This document shows positions 17,697-26,249 of a DNA stretch of 64,000 bases, piece after piece. Numbering within the stretch: the stretch's first letter is position 1; the number at the start of each line of letters is the position of its first letter. The stretch covers positions 1 to 64,000 of the forward strand of contig NZ_FOKC01000016.1 in NCBI RefSeq assembly GCF_900112035.1, given 5' to 3'. The notes beneath the pieces are model-generated. The model worked only from the letters and a program-made list of their open reading frames with translations. It had not been told where the DNA came from and made no database searches. A program made the position numbers and the translations under genes. The stretch comes from Nocardioides alpinus. Its GTDB lineage: Bacteria > Actinomycetota > Actinomycetes > Propionibacteriales > Nocardioidaceae.

Positions 17697-18401
17697 GTGC
17701 GGTACCACGAAAAGCTGTCCTTCCGAATCCTTCGCGCGTTGGAACACCGAGCCCGGCTGGTCCAGGTCTTCCCGACCGTCGACATCACCCCCGCCGACAT
17801 CACCGCGGACATCGTCGTCTCGCCTGTCGAGCTCAAAGGCTTCGACCTCACCCGCACCGTGATCGTGAGCCCGATGCTGACGCGTCACGACATCGACCGG
17901 ATTGAAGCGAAGGTGCGCGACTATGAACGCCGATCGACGTTCGTCAGGGCCGTGACGCAGGTCCAGCAACTCATGGACAGAAGCATCTTCTTCCCCGATT
18001 CGGGCACAAGCACGCGCGACGAAGTCCTCCTGCGACTCACCGCCGCTCTCGAACAGGCTGGCATGGTCCCGCCGAGCTTCCACGCAGAGGTTCAGGAGCG
18101 GGAGCGCATGTCCTCGACCGCATTGAACGACATTGTCGCTCTTCCGCACTCCATGACCATGAACGCGGATCGGAGCGCGATCGCCGTGCTGGTCTCGAAG
18201 GATCCGATCGACTGGGGTGGTACGCCCGTAAACCTAGTAGCACTCATCGCCTTCAACCCGGATGAACGCCAGCTCTTTCGGGACGTCTTCGACCAATTGG
18301 TGGTGGTGCTCACGGAGCCGAGCCGGGTGCGTCGGTTGGTGTCTAGCGGCACCACGTATGAGGCGTTCGTCGCTGAGCTGATCGCGCTGATGGACCTATG
18401 A
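17697..18401 (+). pseudogene. 5'-truncated BglG/MtlR-type antiterminator (EIIB-like end plus EIIA domain)
   Basis: The frame encodes an EIIB-like segment (RILRALEHRARLVQVFPTVD to VIVSPML) followed by a fructose/mannitol-type EIIA domain. The latter has ERERMSSTALNDIVALPHSM, with the phosphorylatable His in ALPH, and a normal C-terminus. The N-terminal RNA-binding or HTH domain, the PRD modules and the start of EIIB with its Cys loop are missing. Only the 41-base gap to the HPr remnant precedes it. The frame is open back to 17598, but that part is antisense to HPr. It is therefore probably a deletion remnant of a PTS regulator. Whether the fragment is expressed is unknown. Confidence 0.7.
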
Positions 18402-18403
18402 CT

Positions 18404-18456
18404 TCGCGCTGCCCTACCCTCGTCCGGAGACGAACTCAAGGACTAGGGCAGCGCGA
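18404..18456. terminator. Bidirectional terminator between convergent units
   Basis: Perfect 13-bp arms TCGCGCTGCCCTA (18404-18416) and TAGGGCAGCGCGA (18444-18456) flank a 27-nt loop. That loop contains its own small hairpin (TCGTC-CGGA-GACGA). It lies exactly between the stop of the PTS remnant and the stop of the convergent cupin gene. There is no T-run. Confidence 0.7.
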
Positions 18457-18473
18457 CGCCGGATGCTCCAGTG

Positions 18474-18824
18474 TCAGTCTGCGAGCACCCAGACCTCGCG
18501 GAACTTGGTGTGAAAGGTCCACGTCGACGTGTGTCCGGCAGGCAGGAAGGCCTGCATTCCCGCCTTCAGGTCGACCTTGGAGCCGTTCTCCAGCTCAATT
18601 GTCACTTCGCCCTCAAGGACGTAGATGATCTCGTTGAACTCCAGTGTGTACGTGGTCTTCGACGGCTCGCACTCGAACACTCCGGTCCCCCGCGCGCCCT
18701 TGTCATAGTCCTCGAACAAGGTATAGCCGCGCCCTGCGGGGTCTCCGTCGAGGATAGTTACGCCTTCCGGCTGCCACGACTCGAGCTCCACGGTGGCGGA
18801 TTCCACTACCTTGATTTCGTCCAT
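18474..18824 (-). CDS. Cupin-domain protein
   Basis: A 116-residue single cupin (Cupin_3/DUF861-like): residues 50-110 contain EIIYVLEGEVTIELENGSKVDLKAGMQAFLPAGHTSTWTFHTKFREVWVL. The family includes ureidoglycine aminohydrolase relatives and many uncharacterised metal-binding enzymes. The ATG at 18824 has AGGAAC upstream; the longer frame to 18998 runs into the neighbouring gene and is not supported. It is downstream of, and on the same strand as, the dihydroxypseudooxynicotine hydrolase gene, 94 nt away, so it is probably co-transcribed. Its function in the pathway is unknown; a role on an unstable hydroxypyridine intermediate is only a guess. Confidence 0.8.
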   Translation of the reverse strand: MDEIKVVESATVELESWQPEGVTILDGDPAGRGYTLFEDYDKGARGTGVFECEPSKTTYTLEFNEIIYVLEGEVTIELENGSKVDLKAGMQAFLPAGHTSTWTFHTKFREVWVLAD

Positions 18825-18918
18825 GATGAGGTTCCTGCCGTTCCGCAGCCGGCTGGCTGCTGTTGAGGAATGGTGTGGCCCGCGCGACGCCGCGTCAACA
18901 CACGCCGCGCGGACCCGA

Positions 18919-19989
18919 TCAGGGGTGCAGCTGGTGCGTGAGCCAATCGGCCATGCGGAGGCGGGGAGCGGGGCCGAGGTTGTGGCAGCAGTGATCACCC
19001 TCCGGCTCGAGATCGAGGGTGATGTCGGCGTTCACGGCGTACTCCTGCAGAAGGTCGAGCTCCGTGATGGGGGTCTCGTCCTTGCCGCCGTGCAGGACGT
19101 AGGTCGGGACCTTGAGGCCGGCGAGCACCGGCCGGACGTCGATGGCATCACGGACGCGGCGCTGGGCGGTCGCCAGGTCAGGCGACTTGGTGACGTACTG
19201 CCAGCTGAGCTTCGTCATCGGATACTCAAAGTCCCAGTCATCCATCTGCACGAAGCCGCCCCATGTGACACATGCCTTGAATCGGCCGTCCATCGCGGCT
19301 GCGCGGAGCGCATAATGCCCTCCCAGGCTGCGTCCCAGCACGCCGATCTGGTCACTGGCGATCGTGTCGCTGAGGGTCTCCAGGTAGTCCACGACCCGCG
19401 AGCTGTATCGGTGGTAGTCGTCGGCAAGGGCCACGTCCTCGAACATCTCCCCTTGTCCCGGGCCGTCGAAGGTGAATGTTGCGACACCTCGCTCGAGAAG
19501 GAGGTTCTCGAACATGTAGCTCTCCTCCTTGGTGCTCTCCAGTCCTCCCAGCAGGACGGCGCAGGGCACTGGTCCCTGCGCTCCCTTCGGCCTCCGCAGG
19601 TACCCGATGATGACTGTGTCATCGATTGGCAGGTCGACCCGCTCGGCCGGGGGATCGAGCAGGGGGGCAGCTCGGTGGTAGAGCTCCGCCTTGCGGAGCT
19701 GACCGCGAGGGCGACGCTCGTCGAACCACAGGAACTGCGCGTACTGCGCAGCCATGGATCCCACCCAGAACCAGTAGCCCGCAGTGAGCGTGTTTCCATC
19801 CCTGAGCGCCTCGTCGCCCATCGACTCGTAGTCATCGGCTTTCGCCATCCAGAACGCGAACCATGACGTATCGGAGTCCCGGCGCTGGGCGGCAAGCAGA
19901 TCGGCAAATGGCAGGCCGTCCATGAGCAGGCGGCCCCAGTTCAGCATCTCCTCCTCCGCCGTCGGAATCTGCGGTGTCTCGGTCGTCAT
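18919..19989 (-). CDS. dhponh: 2,6-dihydroxypseudooxynicotine hydrolase
   Basis: A 356-residue alpha/beta hydrolase matching the pAO1 C-C hydrolase (about 367 residues, structure known) in layout. It has an N-terminal helical lid (GYWFWVGSMAAQYAQFLWF), an oxyanion/Glu region (LLGGLESTKEES), a nucleophile elbow GRSLGGH, the acid in HGGKDE and a His in GDHCCH. The enzyme cleaves the C-C bond of 2,6-dihydroxypseudooxynicotine to give 2,6-dihydroxypyridine and 4-methylaminobutyrate, so it separates the ring and side-chain branches. The start at 19989 is preceded by GGAGAAGAG. It is divergent from a molybdenum hydroxylase large subunit whose likely product is its substrate. DUF1100/FrsA-like hydrolases are the nearest alternative. 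Confidence 0.88.
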   Translation of the reverse strand: MTTETPQIPTAEEEMLNWGRLLMDGLPFADLLAAQRRDSDTSWFAFWMAKADDYESMGDEALRDGNTLTAGYWFWVGSMAAQYAQFLWFDERRPRGQLRKAELYHRAAPLLDPPAERVDLPIDDTVIIGYLRRPKGAQGPVPCAVLLGGLESTKEESYMFENLLLERGVATFTFDGPGQGEMFEDVALADDYHRYSSRVVDYLETLSDTIASDQIGVLGRSLGGHYALRAAAMDGRFKACVTWGGFVQMDDWDFEYPMTKLSWQYVTKSPDLATAQRRVRDAIDVRPVLAGLKVPTYVLHGGKDETPITELDLLQEYAVNADITLDLEPEGDHCCHNLGPAPRLRMADWLTHQLHP

Positions 19990-20217
19990 CTCTTCTCCAT
20001 CCTTCGGGGTCGCAGCATCCTCGCGAGTGCGGGCCCGTTCACGGTCTACATGTTCCGCGAATCCAGTGGGTCTCTTTGCCGCCACCTAGCAAAGAGCAGC
20101 TTCGTGTACAGGTTCTGCCCATTTGAGTGGCGCGCCTTACGCCCAGCGAGCAGCGAGGAAAGCGGCACAGCGACGACACTGCGGCTCTTGAACATCGCAA
20201 CGGAGTGAGGACGAACA

Positions 20218-22587
20218 GTGGGTAAACCTGGAGCTTCCGGCGGACTCGGACCCTCAGCGAAGCGGTTCGTGGGAAAATCGGTGCGTCGTCGTGAGGACCC
20301 GCGACTACTGCGAGGTGATGCGCGTTTCGTCGACGATGTCGACCTTCACGGTCAGCTGTTCTTGAGCGTGGTCAGGTCGTCCGAGGCACATGCGCACATC
20401 GTGTCCGTCGATGCGTCAGCGGCCCGGCGAGCGCGCGGCGTCCGGTTGGTCATCACTGCGGAAGACATTGCTGCCGAGGTACCGCTGGAACAGATCGGCT
20501 ACCACGAGGTTTATCCACAGATTGACGACTACCTGCATCCGGTCTTCGCTTCGGATCGAGTCCGCTACGTGGGTCAGCCGGTGGCCGCGGTCATTGCTGA
20601 CACTCCGTACTTGGCCGAGGATGCGGCAGGGCTGGTGGAGGTGACCTACGACAGCCTCCCTCCCGTGCTTGATCCGCAGTACGCGTTGACGGACGAGGCG
20701 GAGCTTCTGTTCGAGGGGCAGCCGAACGAGGCCGTCCGCATAGTCAAGTCGTACGGAGACGTGGGTGGAGCGTTTGAGAGGGCGACTCACGTCGTCAAGG
20801 GCCGCTACGTCGTAGGTCGCCACTCCGGAGTGCCGATGGAGACCAGGGGCTGCATCGCAGAACCTGACCGTGGGCGGAACCAATTGTTCATGTGGGGGCC
20901 GGTGCACACCCACGACTGCCAGCGTTTGATCGCGCAGGTGCTTGGGATGCCACTGGCCAATCTGCGCATGAAGCACGTCGACATCGGGGGCAGCTTCGGC
21001 GTCAAGGGCGGGGTCTTTCCCGAATACATCATGGTGGGCTGGGCCGCGATGCACCTCGGTCGACCAGTCAAGTGGACCGAGGACCGCCTCGAACACATGG
21101 TGGCGACCGCACATGCACGCGAACAGGTTCATGAGATGACGGCTGCATTCGACGCAGACGGAATGCTTCTGGCGTTAACGGACGAGATTTGGCACAACCA
21201 TGGAGCGTTCATTCGGCAGGCAGAGCCACTCGTCAGCGATATCACCGTTGGCATGGTGCCCGGTCCGTACCGTGTGCCCGCGTACGACGGACTGTTGCAT
21301 GTAGTGGTGTCCAACAAGACTCCCCTGTCGGCCTACCGCGCTCCGGGGAGGTACGAAGGGACATTCGCGCGCGAGCGCCTCCTCGACCAGGCTGCCGAGC
21401 AAATCGGCCTCTCGCAGGTCGAGATTCGCCGCCGCAATCTCTTGACCACGGCTGATCTTCCATTTGTGCCGGGCATGGACATCTGTTTCGAGCCGTACCA
21501 CTTTGACTCGGGTGACGTTGTGGACCACCTCGACAAGGCGCTCGACTCAGCGGGGTTCGCTGACTGGGAGCAGGAAGCGGCCGACCTGCGGGCCCAAGGG
21601 CGCCTGGTCGGAAACGGCATCGGCATGCTCATGGACAAGGCCGGCCTGGGGCTCTACGAGACGAGCGCGGTGGACGTCGATCCGTCGGGCCGCATTCGGG
21701 TGCGCACAGGGGCGTCCTCTGTAGGCCAGGGGATTGAAACGGTTCTCGCGCAAATCGTCGCCGAGGAGCTACAGGTGGAACCTGACCTGATTGACGTGAT
21801 CCACGGCGATACCGAGCTCGTGCCGGAGGGTGTGGGGTCATGGTCCAGTCGTTCCACAGTGCTGGCGGGTGGGGCAGCTCGCCAGGCCGCGCTTGACACC
21901 CTGGCCAAGGCCAAGAGGCTCGCCGGCGAGATGCTGGAGGCGAACGTCGACGACCTGATCCTCGTCGACGGCCGGATCGTGGTTTCTGGGGCAGCGCACG
22001 AGGGGCTCAGCCTCGCCGAGATCGCTGGCCGATGGGACGGTTGGTCGGCACGCCTGGCCTACGACGAGCCTGGGCTGGGCGCGCAAGCGGTCTACCTCGA
22101 CGAGCACATGAACTATCCCTATGGCGTGACCTTGGTTCAGATCGAGATCGATCCCGCCACGGGCGGGCACACACTTCGTCGCTTCGTCACCAGCACCGAA
22201 GCTGGGCGAGCCATCAATCCGATGACGACGCGCGGTCAAGTGATCGGGGCAGCAGCTCAGGGTATCGGTGGGGCGCTTTACGAAGAGTTCCTGTATGACG
22301 AGTCCGGACAACCGCTGGCCACATCGTTCATGGACTATCTGCTACCAACCTCTCTGGACGTCCCCGAGATCGACTTCTTCATGACGGAAGACGCGCCGAC
22401 GCCGAACAACCCGTTCGGGGCCAAGGGACTTGGTGAAGTAGGTCTGATCGCCGTCGGTGCGGCCGTGGCCGGTGCCATCGACGACGCCTTTGGCGAAGGT
22501 GTGATCACAACCAAGGTGCCGGTCACCCCCGAGACCCTGTGGCGCAGGTCCCATCCCAACTCGGACGTCGACGCACGATCCATGTGA
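20218..22587 (+). CDS. Molybdenum hydroxylase large subunit, set 2 (candidate ketone dehydrogenase)
   Basis: A 789-residue xanthine-oxidase-family large subunit with the N-terminal SVRRREDPRLLRGDARFVDDV, IGGSFGVKGG, AYRAPGRYEG and AKGLGEVGLIAVGAAV. The last contains the catalytic Glu. It starts with GTG at 20218. No M or S subunit genes adjoin it; the only unpaired ones are at 27682-29060, so the enzyme is encoded in two pieces. Its divergence from the dihydroxypseudooxynicotine hydrolase gene makes it the better candidate for 6-hydroxypseudooxynicotine (ketone) dehydrogenase, leaving set 1 as nicotine dehydrogenase. That split is inferred from context, not sequence. Confidence 0.88.
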   Translation: MGKPGASGGLGPSAKRFVGKSVRRREDPRLLRGDARFVDDVDLHGQLFLSVVRSSEAHAHIVSVDASAARRARGVRLVITAEDIAAEVPLEQIGYHEVYPQIDDYLHPVFASDRVRYVGQPVAAVIADTPYLAEDAAGLVEVTYDSLPPVLDPQYALTDEAELLFEGQPNEAVRIVKSYGDVGGAFERATHVVKGRYVVGRHSGVPMETRGCIAEPDRGRNQLFMWGPVHTHDCQRLIAQVLGMPLANLRMKHVDIGGSFGVKGGVFPEYIMVGWAAMHLGRPVKWTEDRLEHMVATAHAREQVHEMTAAFDADGMLLALTDEIWHNHGAFIRQAEPLVSDITVGMVPGPYRVPAYDGLLHVVVSNKTPLSAYRAPGRYEGTFARERLLDQAAEQIGLSQVEIRRRNLLTTADLPFVPGMDICFEPYHFDSGDVVDHLDKALDSAGFADWEQEAADLRAQGRLVGNGIGMLMDKAGLGLYETSAVDVDPSGRIRVRTGASSVGQGIETVLAQIVAEELQVEPDLIDVIHGDTELVPEGVGSWSSRSTVLAGGAARQAALDTLAKAKRLAGEMLEANVDDLILVDGRIVVSGAAHEGLSLAEIAGRWDGWSARLAYDEPGLGAQAVYLDEHMNYPYGVTLVQIEIDPATGGHTLRRFVTSTEAGRAINPMTTRGQVIGAAAQGIGGALYEEFLYDESGQPLATSFMDYLLPTSLDVPEIDFFMTEDAPTPNNPFGAKGLGEVGLIAVGAAVAGAIDDAFGEGVITTKVPVTPETLWRRSHPNSDVDARSM

Positions 22588-22764
22588 GTCGAAACACCCG
22601 GATGGTGCCAAAGGGTGCTCGCGCATTGTCCGGAATCGAATAGCCCCACCGACTGGCTCGGCAGCACAGTTCCGTTAGCTTCGTCCGTCCCGCCGGCCAC
22701 GCCGAGCGACTGGCAAAGCCGGTTGCGAACCGTCCGCTGAGCTGGGACCCATTCAGGAGTAGCG

Positions 22765-24369
22765 ATGAACGAACACATGAGGAGTGAGTCCGCCAGCGCC
22801 GAACCCGGCAGCAGGGTGGCGCTCGCTGCTGAGGACATCAGCAAGACCTACGGTGCGACGCGCGCACTTGACGAGGTCTCGCTTGAGGTCTCATCCGGTG
22901 CGATCCACGGTCTGATGGGCGGAAACGGATCGGGCAAGTCCACCTTCATCAAGATGCTGGCCGGAGTCGTGACGCCCGATCAGGGACGACTGGCGCTTCA
23001 GGGGGAATGGATCGAAGCGCGGTCGCACACGCCGGCACGGGCAAAGGCGTCGGGGCTGCACTTCGTCCATCAGCAGAACTCGACCTTTCCTGACCTGACC
23101 GTGGCCGAGAACCTCGCGCTGGGGCGTGGCTTCGAGTCGACCACCTTGAAGTCGATCGACTGGAAGGCCCAGAAGGCACGATCTCGGCGAGTTCTGGACC
23201 GGTTTGAGATCGACGTCGCCGCCGACACCCACATGGTCCGCTTGTCTCCGGCAGCTCAGATGATGGTTGCCATCGCCCGTGCCCTTCAGGACCAGGACGA
23301 GACCGATGAGCGCGGCGTGCTGGTGCTGGACGAACCGACTGCCAGCTTGCCCAAGCACGAGGTGGACGTCCTGCTGACGGCTTTGAGACGGTATGCCGCG
23401 GACGGCCAAACGATCATCTACGTGTCGCACCGTCTCGAAGAGGTCACCGCTATCGCCGACGAGGTCACGGTCCTACGCAACGGTCGTGTGGCATCGCGTC
23501 TGGTGGGCGCCGAGATCAGTCACGACTCGTTGGTAGCCGGCATCACCGGGTCGGTCGCGGCCAAGCAGGCCGGAACGGTTCCTCGTGGCAGCGGGGTCGT
23601 CGACAGCCGGGTCCACCTGTCCCACGTGGCGGGTTTTCGCGAAACGGCGCTGACGCTCCGCCGCCCGTCGCTCACAGAGGTCGACGATGAAACTCTGCTG
23701 CTCCGCGCCGGTGAGATCGTCGGTGTCGCAGGTCTGCTCGGGTCCGGTCGTTCCCGCCTCCTGAAGCAGATCTTCGGTGCTGTGCCGCGGGACGACCTTG
23801 AAGTCACCCTGAACTCGGGTCCTGTGCCTCCGTCCGACGTGCGAGCCGCAATGAAGAAAGGTATTGCCTTTGTTCCGGAGAATCGCTTGCGTGAGGCGGC
23901 TCTTCCGGAGTTGAGCATTGCAGAAAACCTTTCGGTGACGTGCCTGAGCGACCACTCGCGTGCTGGATGGATCAAGCCTTCCCGAGAGCGAAAGGCCGCT
24001 CAGCGGTTGATTAAGGAGTTCGGCGTGCGAGCGCCGAGTGCGTCAGCGCCGTTGACAGCCCTTTCCGGAGGAAATCAGCAAAAAGTGATCTTGGCCAGGT
24101 GGTTGCAACGACGACCGACTGTGTTGCTCCTTGATGAGCCAACCCAAGGCGTCGACATCGGTGCGCGGAACGAGATCCATGAGCTCGTGCGCGCCGCAGC
24201 AGCCGCCGGGACCGCCGTGCTGGTGGTCTCCTCGGACTTCGGGGAGCTGGCGTCGCTGGCTCACCGTGCCGTAGTAATGAGCGGCAGCGAGATCGTCGAC
24301 AGCATCGACGGTCCGCTGACCGAGGACATCCTCAATGACGTCGTATACGCACAGGAGAAGTCACTATGA
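22765..24369 (+). CDS. Ribose-type ABC importer ATP-binding protein (two ABC domains)
   Basis: A 534-residue duplicated ATPase of the RbsA type. Domain 1 has Walker A GGNGSGKST, signature LSPAAQ and Walker B VLVLDEPTASL. Domain 2 has the usual degenerate Walker A (GLLGSGRSR), a full signature LSGGNQQK and Walker B VLLLDEPTQGVD. It energises import with the permease gene that overlaps its stop by ATGA, and probably with the lipoprotein at 6642-7814. A location between pathway enzymes suggests import of nicotine or a related alkaloid rather than a sugar. That is inference. Confidence 0.9.
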   Translation: MNEHMRSESASAEPGSRVALAAEDISKTYGATRALDEVSLEVSSGAIHGLMGGNGSGKSTFIKMLAGVVTPDQGRLALQGEWIEARSHTPARAKASGLHFVHQQNSTFPDLTVAENLALGRGFESTTLKSIDWKAQKARSRRVLDRFEIDVAADTHMVRLSPAAQMMVAIARALQDQDETDERGVLVLDEPTASLPKHEVDVLLTALRRYAADGQTIIYVSHRLEEVTAIADEVTVLRNGRVASRLVGAEISHDSLVAGITGSVAAKQAGTVPRGSGVVDSRVHLSHVAGFRETALTLRRPSLTEVDDETLLLRAGEIVGVAGLLGSGRSRLLKQIFGAVPRDDLEVTLNSGPVPPSDVRAAMKKGIAFVPENRLREAALPELSIAENLSVTCLSDHSRAGWIKPSRERKAAQRLIKEFGVRAPSASAPLTALSGGNQQKVILARWLQRRPTVLLLDEPTQGVDIGARNEIHELVRAAAAAGTAVLVVSSDFGELASLAHRAVVMSGSEIVDSIDGPLTEDILNDVVYAQEKSL

Positions 24370-25439
24370 GCAACATCCAAGAAACGAGTGGACCCGGGGG
24401 GGCCTCGGAGACCACCACGGTGGTATCTCCAACTGCATCCCCTGAGACGGAGCAGAAGCTCAAGGCCGCAAAGTCGCGTACGGGGAAAGCTCGCCTTATC
24501 AACTTCCTAGAGGCCTACGCGCTTCTGGTCCTGTTGGCTCTGATTGCGGTGTTCTTCTGCTTCTGGTCAGAGACATCCTCGACCTTCCCGACCCTCGCAA
24601 ACATGCGCATCCTGCTCGCCAGCCAAGCGGTGATCGGTGTGATTTCGCTGGGACTACTTCTGCCCCTGCTCTGCCAGGAGTTTGATCTCTCCGTGGGCAA
24701 CATCGCCGGGCTCGCCGCCATCATGGTCGCTGCGTCCGTGTCCGAGAGCGGCAACGTCCTAGCGGCGGTCGCACTCGCCCTCACCATTGGTCTCGTGATC
24801 GGGGGCGTGAACGCGCTGATCGTCACCCGCCTGCACGTCAACGGTGTCATCGCGACACTCGGCATGTCGACAATCTTGGGCGGCATCATCCTGCAGCGCA
24901 CAGGCGGGCTTGCGCCTGCAAGCAACATCCCGCAGTCGCTGACGAATTTCGGGACGGGGCTGGTTGCCGGCGTCCCGGTCATCTTCATCACGTTGCTGGT
25001 CATCGCTGCAATCACCTACTTCGTGCTCAGCCACACGTCCCTGGGTCGCCAGATCTATGCGGTGGGGTCGAATATGGAGGCAGCAAAGCTCGTCGGTCTC
25101 CGAACCGACGGGCTGCGTGCTGCCACCTTCGTGGCGGCCGGCCTTCTCTGTGGGCTGGGCGGGCTGCTCTATGTCTCACGCGCCGGGGGAGCGTCGCCCA
25201 ACGTGGGCGCGACGTTCACGCTGCCTGCTTTTGCGGCGGCCTTCCTCAGCGCTGCGTCGGTCCGCCCGGGGCGATTCAACGTGTGGGGCACGATCATCGC
25301 GGTCTACTTTTTGGCCGTCCTCAATAACGGGCTAAACCTTTCCGGAGTCGACCCCTATGTCAACGACTACGTGAACGGCGGTGCTCTCATTGCTGGAGTC
25401 GCACTGGCCACCGTTCTGTACCGCCGGCGGACCACCTGA
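24366..25439 (+). CDS. Ribose-type ABC importer permease
   Basis: A 357-residue multi-spanning membrane protein of the BPD_transp_2 (RbsC/XylH) family. A cytoplasmic N-tail (about 50 residues) precedes hydrophobic segments such as ALLVLLALIAVFFCFW and LLLPLLCQEFDLSVGNIAGL. The second contains the conserved DLSVG motif. A late EAAKLVGLRTDGLRA loop contacts the ATPase. It overlaps the ATPase gene by ATGA and the next gene by one base. It probably forms a homodimer with the ATPase at 22765-24369. Confidence 0.9.
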   Translation: MSNIQETSGPGGASETTTVVSPTASPETEQKLKAAKSRTGKARLINFLEAYALLVLLALIAVFFCFWSETSSTFPTLANMRILLASQAVIGVISLGLLLPLLCQEFDLSVGNIAGLAAIMVAASVSESGNVLAAVALALTIGLVIGGVNALIVTRLHVNGVIATLGMSTILGGIILQRTGGLAPASNIPQSLTNFGTGLVAGVPVIFITLLVIAAITYFVLSHTSLGRQIYAVGSNMEAAKLVGLRTDGLRAATFVAAGLLCGLGGLLYVSRAGGASPNVGATFTLPAFAAAFLSAASVRPGRFNVWGTIIAVYFLAVLNNGLNLSGVDPYVNDYVNGGALIAGVALATVLYRRRTT

Positions 25440-26182
25440 TGGTGCTCGCCACGGACGATCACGATCCTGTGCGCCCTACCGATCCGTTTCAGGACCCAGA
25501 ACTGATCAACCCCAGCAACGGGGTTGTCACCGTCTGGTCAGACATCGGCTGTCCGTGGGCGAGCCTGGCACTCCACACTCTGCGTTCACGCGTGCTTCAG
25601 CGGGACGTCGACGTCATCATCGACCACCGAGCCTTTCCCCTGGAGCTCTTCAACAAGCGTGGTACTCCCAAGGGGATCGTCGATGTGGAAGTGACGGCCA
25701 TCGCCGGCCTCGTGCCTGCGCTGGGCTGGCAGCCTTGGAGCGCGCCGGATTGGCAGTACGCAGTGTCTACCGTCCCAGCGATGGCGGCTGTGCAGGCTGC
25801 CAAGGCACTCAGCGTCGGAGGTCTGCGTGCCAGCGACGAGCTCGACCATGCTTTGCGTCAGGCGTTTTATGTACGCGGTCGGTCGATCAGCGTCCACTCG
25901 GAGATTCTTGCCGCGGCGGAAGGGTGCCCGTCCCTGTACTTGCCAGCACTGGAATCGGCTCTCGAGGAGGGGCGAGGTTATGCGACGGTGTTCACCCACT
26001 GGCGTACAGCTGAAGCCTTACCCGTGCAAGGCAGCCCGCACATCTTCGTGAAGGATCGTTACGCCGAGCACAATCCCGGGGTGGACTACCACTGGACGGC
26101 CCGCCCAGGCGAGGGATTCCCCCGATTCGAGCAATACGACGAGTCATGGGCGGACGCAGTTCTTGACGCCGTCGATGCGTAG
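25439..26182 (+). CDS. DsbA-family thioredoxin-fold oxidoreductase
   Basis: A 247-residue cytoplasmic protein with an early CPWA motif (WSDIGCPWASL) and a DsbA/FrnE-like helical insertion. The cis-Pro loop late in the sequence reads GSPHIFVKD. FrnE-like proteins and 2-hydroxychromene-2-carboxylate isomerases share this fold. The active-site CxxC is reduced to a single Cys, so classical disulphide exchange is unlikely. A thiol-dependent isomerase or transferase is more plausible. The ATG overlaps the permease stop, making it the third gene of the import operon. Its role in nicotine metabolism is unknown. Confidence 0.8.
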   Translation: MVLATDDHDPVRPTDPFQDPELINPSNGVVTVWSDIGCPWASLALHTLRSRVLQRDVDVIIDHRAFPLELFNKRGTPKGIVDVEVTAIAGLVPALGWQPWSAPDWQYAVSTVPAMAAVQAAKALSVGGLRASDELDHALRQAFYVRGRSISVHSEILAAAEGCPSLYLPALESALEEGRGYATVFTHWRTAEALPVQGSPHIFVKDRYAEHNPGVDYHWTARPGEGFPRFEQYDESWADAVLDAVDA

Positions 26183-26188
26183 CAGCCC

Positions 26189-26215
26189 CTGGCAGGTGCG
26201 GCGAGCGCCTGCCAG
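26189..26215 (+). terminator. Hairpin terminator after the importer operon
   Basis: Arms CTGGCAGGTGC and GCGCCTGCCAG form an 11-bp stem (one G-U pair) around a 5-nt loop, 6 nt after the stop at 26182. It separates the importer operon from the PucR gene. The T-tract is weak. Confidence 0.65.
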
Positions 26216-26249
26216 CAACGTGTTTACAGAGCGGGCCTAGGATCGCCCA

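Noticed and set aside
18793..19866. Long plus-strand frame of 357 residues
   Set aside because: It is antisense to the dihydroxypseudooxynicotine hydrolase gene and encodes no recognisable domain.
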